Assembly (NCBI RefSeq): GCF_001429025.1
Contig: NZ_LMHT01000035.1
Span: 390,264-454,263, forward strand
DNA: 64,000 nucleotides
Reading direction: 5' to 3'
Origin: Phenylobacterium sp. Root700
GTDB taxonomy: Bacteria; Pseudomonadota; Alphaproteobacteria; Caulobacterales; Caulobacteraceae
In this document: positions 62,550 through 64,000 of the stretch, piece after piece
How positions within the stretch are numbered: position 1 is the first letter of the stretch
Layout of the letters: each line of letters starts with the position of its first letter
Notes under the pieces: generated by a model
What the model was told of the DNA's origin: nothing
What the model saw: only the letters and a program-made list of their open reading frames with translations
The model's database searches: none
Program-made: the position numbers and the translations under genes

Positions 62550-62716
62550 GAGCTCGCCCCTTGTTGCGTAAGGGTTTGATAGCCGAAATAGGCCGTTCGG
62601 CAAGCGATGGTGTCTATATGTCGCTGTTAGCAATCCTTCACGCAGGGTTGAACCGCCCTCGGACTCCGGGTACCTAGTCCGCCGCTGCCAAGATCAACGA
62701 CGAAGGAGCTGCCGTC

Positions 62717-63202
62717 ATGCGACGTCGCCTCGCCGCCCTTGCCGCCCTCCCGATTTTCTTGGGGCTGTCCTCGAGCGCACAAGCCGCGCCTCCCCCCGAT
62801 CCGATCGGGGACCTGATCGTTTCGGCCCTGACTGGAGCCATGCCGGGCACGCCCGAATTCCGCCTGAAGGCCAGCCTGTATCATGCCGGCGCCAAGGGTG
62901 TTGGCGTCCTGGATTCGCTCGGCTGCCGCGTCGTCGCGATGCGCACCGTCGCCATCGACTCCAAGCTCATTCCTCGCCGTACGAAGCTGTACATCAAGGA
63001 AACCGTCGGCCTTCCGATGCCCGACGGCTCCAGGCATGACGGCTTCTGGTACGCTTCCGACACCGGCGGCGCGATCAAGGGCGAGAAGATCGACCTCTTT
63101 ACCGGCCATGGCTCATCCTCGATGAAGCCGTTGATGCCGCTGAACCTCGCCAAGCTGACGGTTTCGAAAGTCGGCGAGTTCAAGGGCTGCCCGCCGGCCT
63201 AA
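62717..63202 (+). CDS. Exported 3D-domain (double-psi beta-barrel) protein
   Basis: A 161-residue exported protein with a signal peptide ending AQA (about residue 23). The C-terminal half has the three Asp residues that name the 3D domain: VAIDSKLIP, WYASDTGGAIKG and KIDLFTG. The domain occurs in peptidoglycan lytic enzymes such as MltA and Rpf relatives. No other catalytic domain is present. GAAGGAG precedes the start. Confidence 0.85.
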   Translation: MRRRLAALAALPIFLGLSSSAQAAPPPDPIGDLIVSALTGAMPGTPEFRLKASLYHAGAKGVGVLDSLGCRVVAMRTVAIDSKLIPRRTKLYIKETVGLPMPDGSRHDGFWYASDTGGAIKGEKIDLFTGHGSSSMKPLMPLNLAKLTVSKVGEFKGCPPA

Positions 63203-63291
63203 GCGCCGGGCGCCCGAAGCCCTTCCCCAAGCCTGCCCCAACGTCGCCGCACCCCTGCGGCGGCGCGACATCCTTTGGCTTGAGGACCGTG

Positions 63292-63837
63292 ATGATCGTC
63301 TCGAAACCCAACTTCTTCCTGCTCACCGGCGGACCGGGCGTCGGCAAGACCACCCTGATCGAACAATTGCGGGCGCGTGGTGAACGCTGCGTTGAGGAAA
63401 CCCACCGCCGGGTGATCCGCGACGAGGTCCAGTCGGGAGGGTCAGCCGTCCCCTGGATCGACAGCCAGGCCTATGGCGAACGCACGGCGCGCGAGGACAT
63501 CGCCATCTTCAACTCCATGATCGATGTGGAGGAGCGGGTCTTCTTCGACCGCGGCGTCCCCGACACCGGCGGGGCGGGCTTCACGCCGCCGCCCTGGTTC
63601 GCCGAGGCGCTACACACGCGGCGCTACAACGCCCATGTGTTCGTGCCGCCACCCTGGCGGGAGATCTACGCCCAGGACGCGGAGCGCAAGCAGACCTTCG
63701 AAGACTGCCTGGCCACCCATGAGGTCGTTCTGAAGGCCTATCGGGCGCTGGGCTATCAGCCGGTCCTGCTGCCCCTCACGGACGTCGAGACGCGCGCGGA
63801 GTTTGTCCTGGCGTATGTCGAGGGGACGTCGGCCTGA
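63292..63837 (+). CDS. P-loop AAA-type ATPase/kinase-like protein (AAA_28)
   Basis: A 181-residue P-loop protein: FFLLTGGPGVGKTTLIEQL is Walker A, and VFFDRGVPDTGG lies where Walker B/substrate residues stand in nucleotide-kinase-like proteins. It resembles the AAA_28 group, of unproven function. GAGG lies 6 bases before the ATG at 63292; upstream TTG (63280) and GTG (63289) codons are alternatives. Confidence 0.85.
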   Translation: MIVSKPNFFLLTGGPGVGKTTLIEQLRARGERCVEETHRRVIRDEVQSGGSAVPWIDSQAYGERTAREDIAIFNSMIDVEERVFFDRGVPDTGGAGFTPPPWFAEALHTRRYNAHVFVPPPWREIYAQDAERKQTFEDCLATHEVVLKAYRALGYQPVLLPLTDVETRAEFVLAYVEGTSA

Positions 63838-63840
63838 ACA

Positions 63841-63940
63841 GATCCCCCCTTCTGGGGGAGATGGCGCGCGCCAGCGCGACGGAGGGGGCTGCTGCGAAGT
63901 CCCCCTCAGTCAGCCTAAGGCTGACAGCTCCCCCAGAGGG
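63841..63940. repeat. Intergenic palindromic repeat, full copy
   Basis: Outer arms CCCTTCTGGGGGAG (63847-63860) and CTCCCCCAGAGGG (63928-63940) pair with one bulge. Inside are GGAGGGGG with CCCCCTC, and a small hairpin GTCAGCC-TAA-GGCTGAC (63909-63925). It follows the last gene and looks like a mobile palindromic element of the type scattered in Caulobacterales; the copy at 13561 is a decayed relative. 63941-64000 shows nothing else. Confidence 0.65.
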
Positions 63941-64000
63941 CTACGGGATGCACGGAAGTGATTCCCCTTGCTGAGCTGAGCTGATTCAACGGTCCGATCT

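Overview
The window is high-GC, densely packed bacterial chromosome. Its content points to an alphaproteobacterium of the Caulobacterales type, plausibly Phenylobacterium or Caulobacter-like; this is inference from the gene repertoire and no rRNA or marker gene is present to prove it. The clues are three large TonB-dependent receptors, a PEPxWA-CTERM protein, NodT-type RND efflux, spinster-like MFS carriers, a TorF-type porin and intergenic palindromes of a kind known from that order. No tRNA, rRNA, CRISPR array, insertion sequence or prophage was seen.

Layout. 1-3.9 kb: a truncated LysR regulator divergent from two paralogous FAD_binding_2 flavoproteins with a 73-residue protein between them. 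4.1-8.8 kb: a PEP-CTERM exported protein, a TonB receptor and an EtaA-like Baeyer-Villiger monooxygenase. 8.9-15.6 kb: a tripartite RND efflux operon with a divergent TetR regulator and two palindromic operators. 15.6-19.9 kb: an ArsR/SRPBCC pair, a glutathione transferase and PEP carboxylase. 19.9-44.8 kb: a large catabolic island. 44.9-54.1 kb: a PRC-barrel protein and a complete kdp potassium-uptake operon with unusual extra genes. 54.3-64 kb: housekeeping and envelope genes (YdcF, an Mla-type lipid ABC transporter, a globin, FolD, NUDIX, S1/P1 nuclease, GST, a 3D-domain protein, a P-loop protein).

The island at 19.9-44.8 kb is the most interesting part. It holds two TonB receptors, two spinster-like MFS carriers, a carotenoid/lignostilbene-type oxygenase, three acyl-CoA ligases, two thiolase homologues, an acyl-CoA dehydrogenase, two SDRs, a nitronate-monooxygenase-like flavoprotein, three NTF2/SnoaL-fold proteins, an MBL-rhodanese fusion and a double-domain HxlR regulator. 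A 21-bp element, ACTTGCA-N7-ACTWTT (a direct repeat of ACT with a 14-bp period), occurs 14 times in it, in almost every promoter-bearing gap. I infer one regulon, possibly controlled by the tandem HxlR protein at 43884-44825, that imports a hydrophobic substrate, cleaves it and degrades the resulting acid as CoA thioesters. The substrate is unknown.

The kdp operon (45.4-54.1 kb) runs small ORF, kdpF, A, B, small ORF, TorF-type porin, C, D, E. The porin gene between kdpB and kdpC and the two tiny membrane-peptide ORFs are not part of the standard kdp layout.
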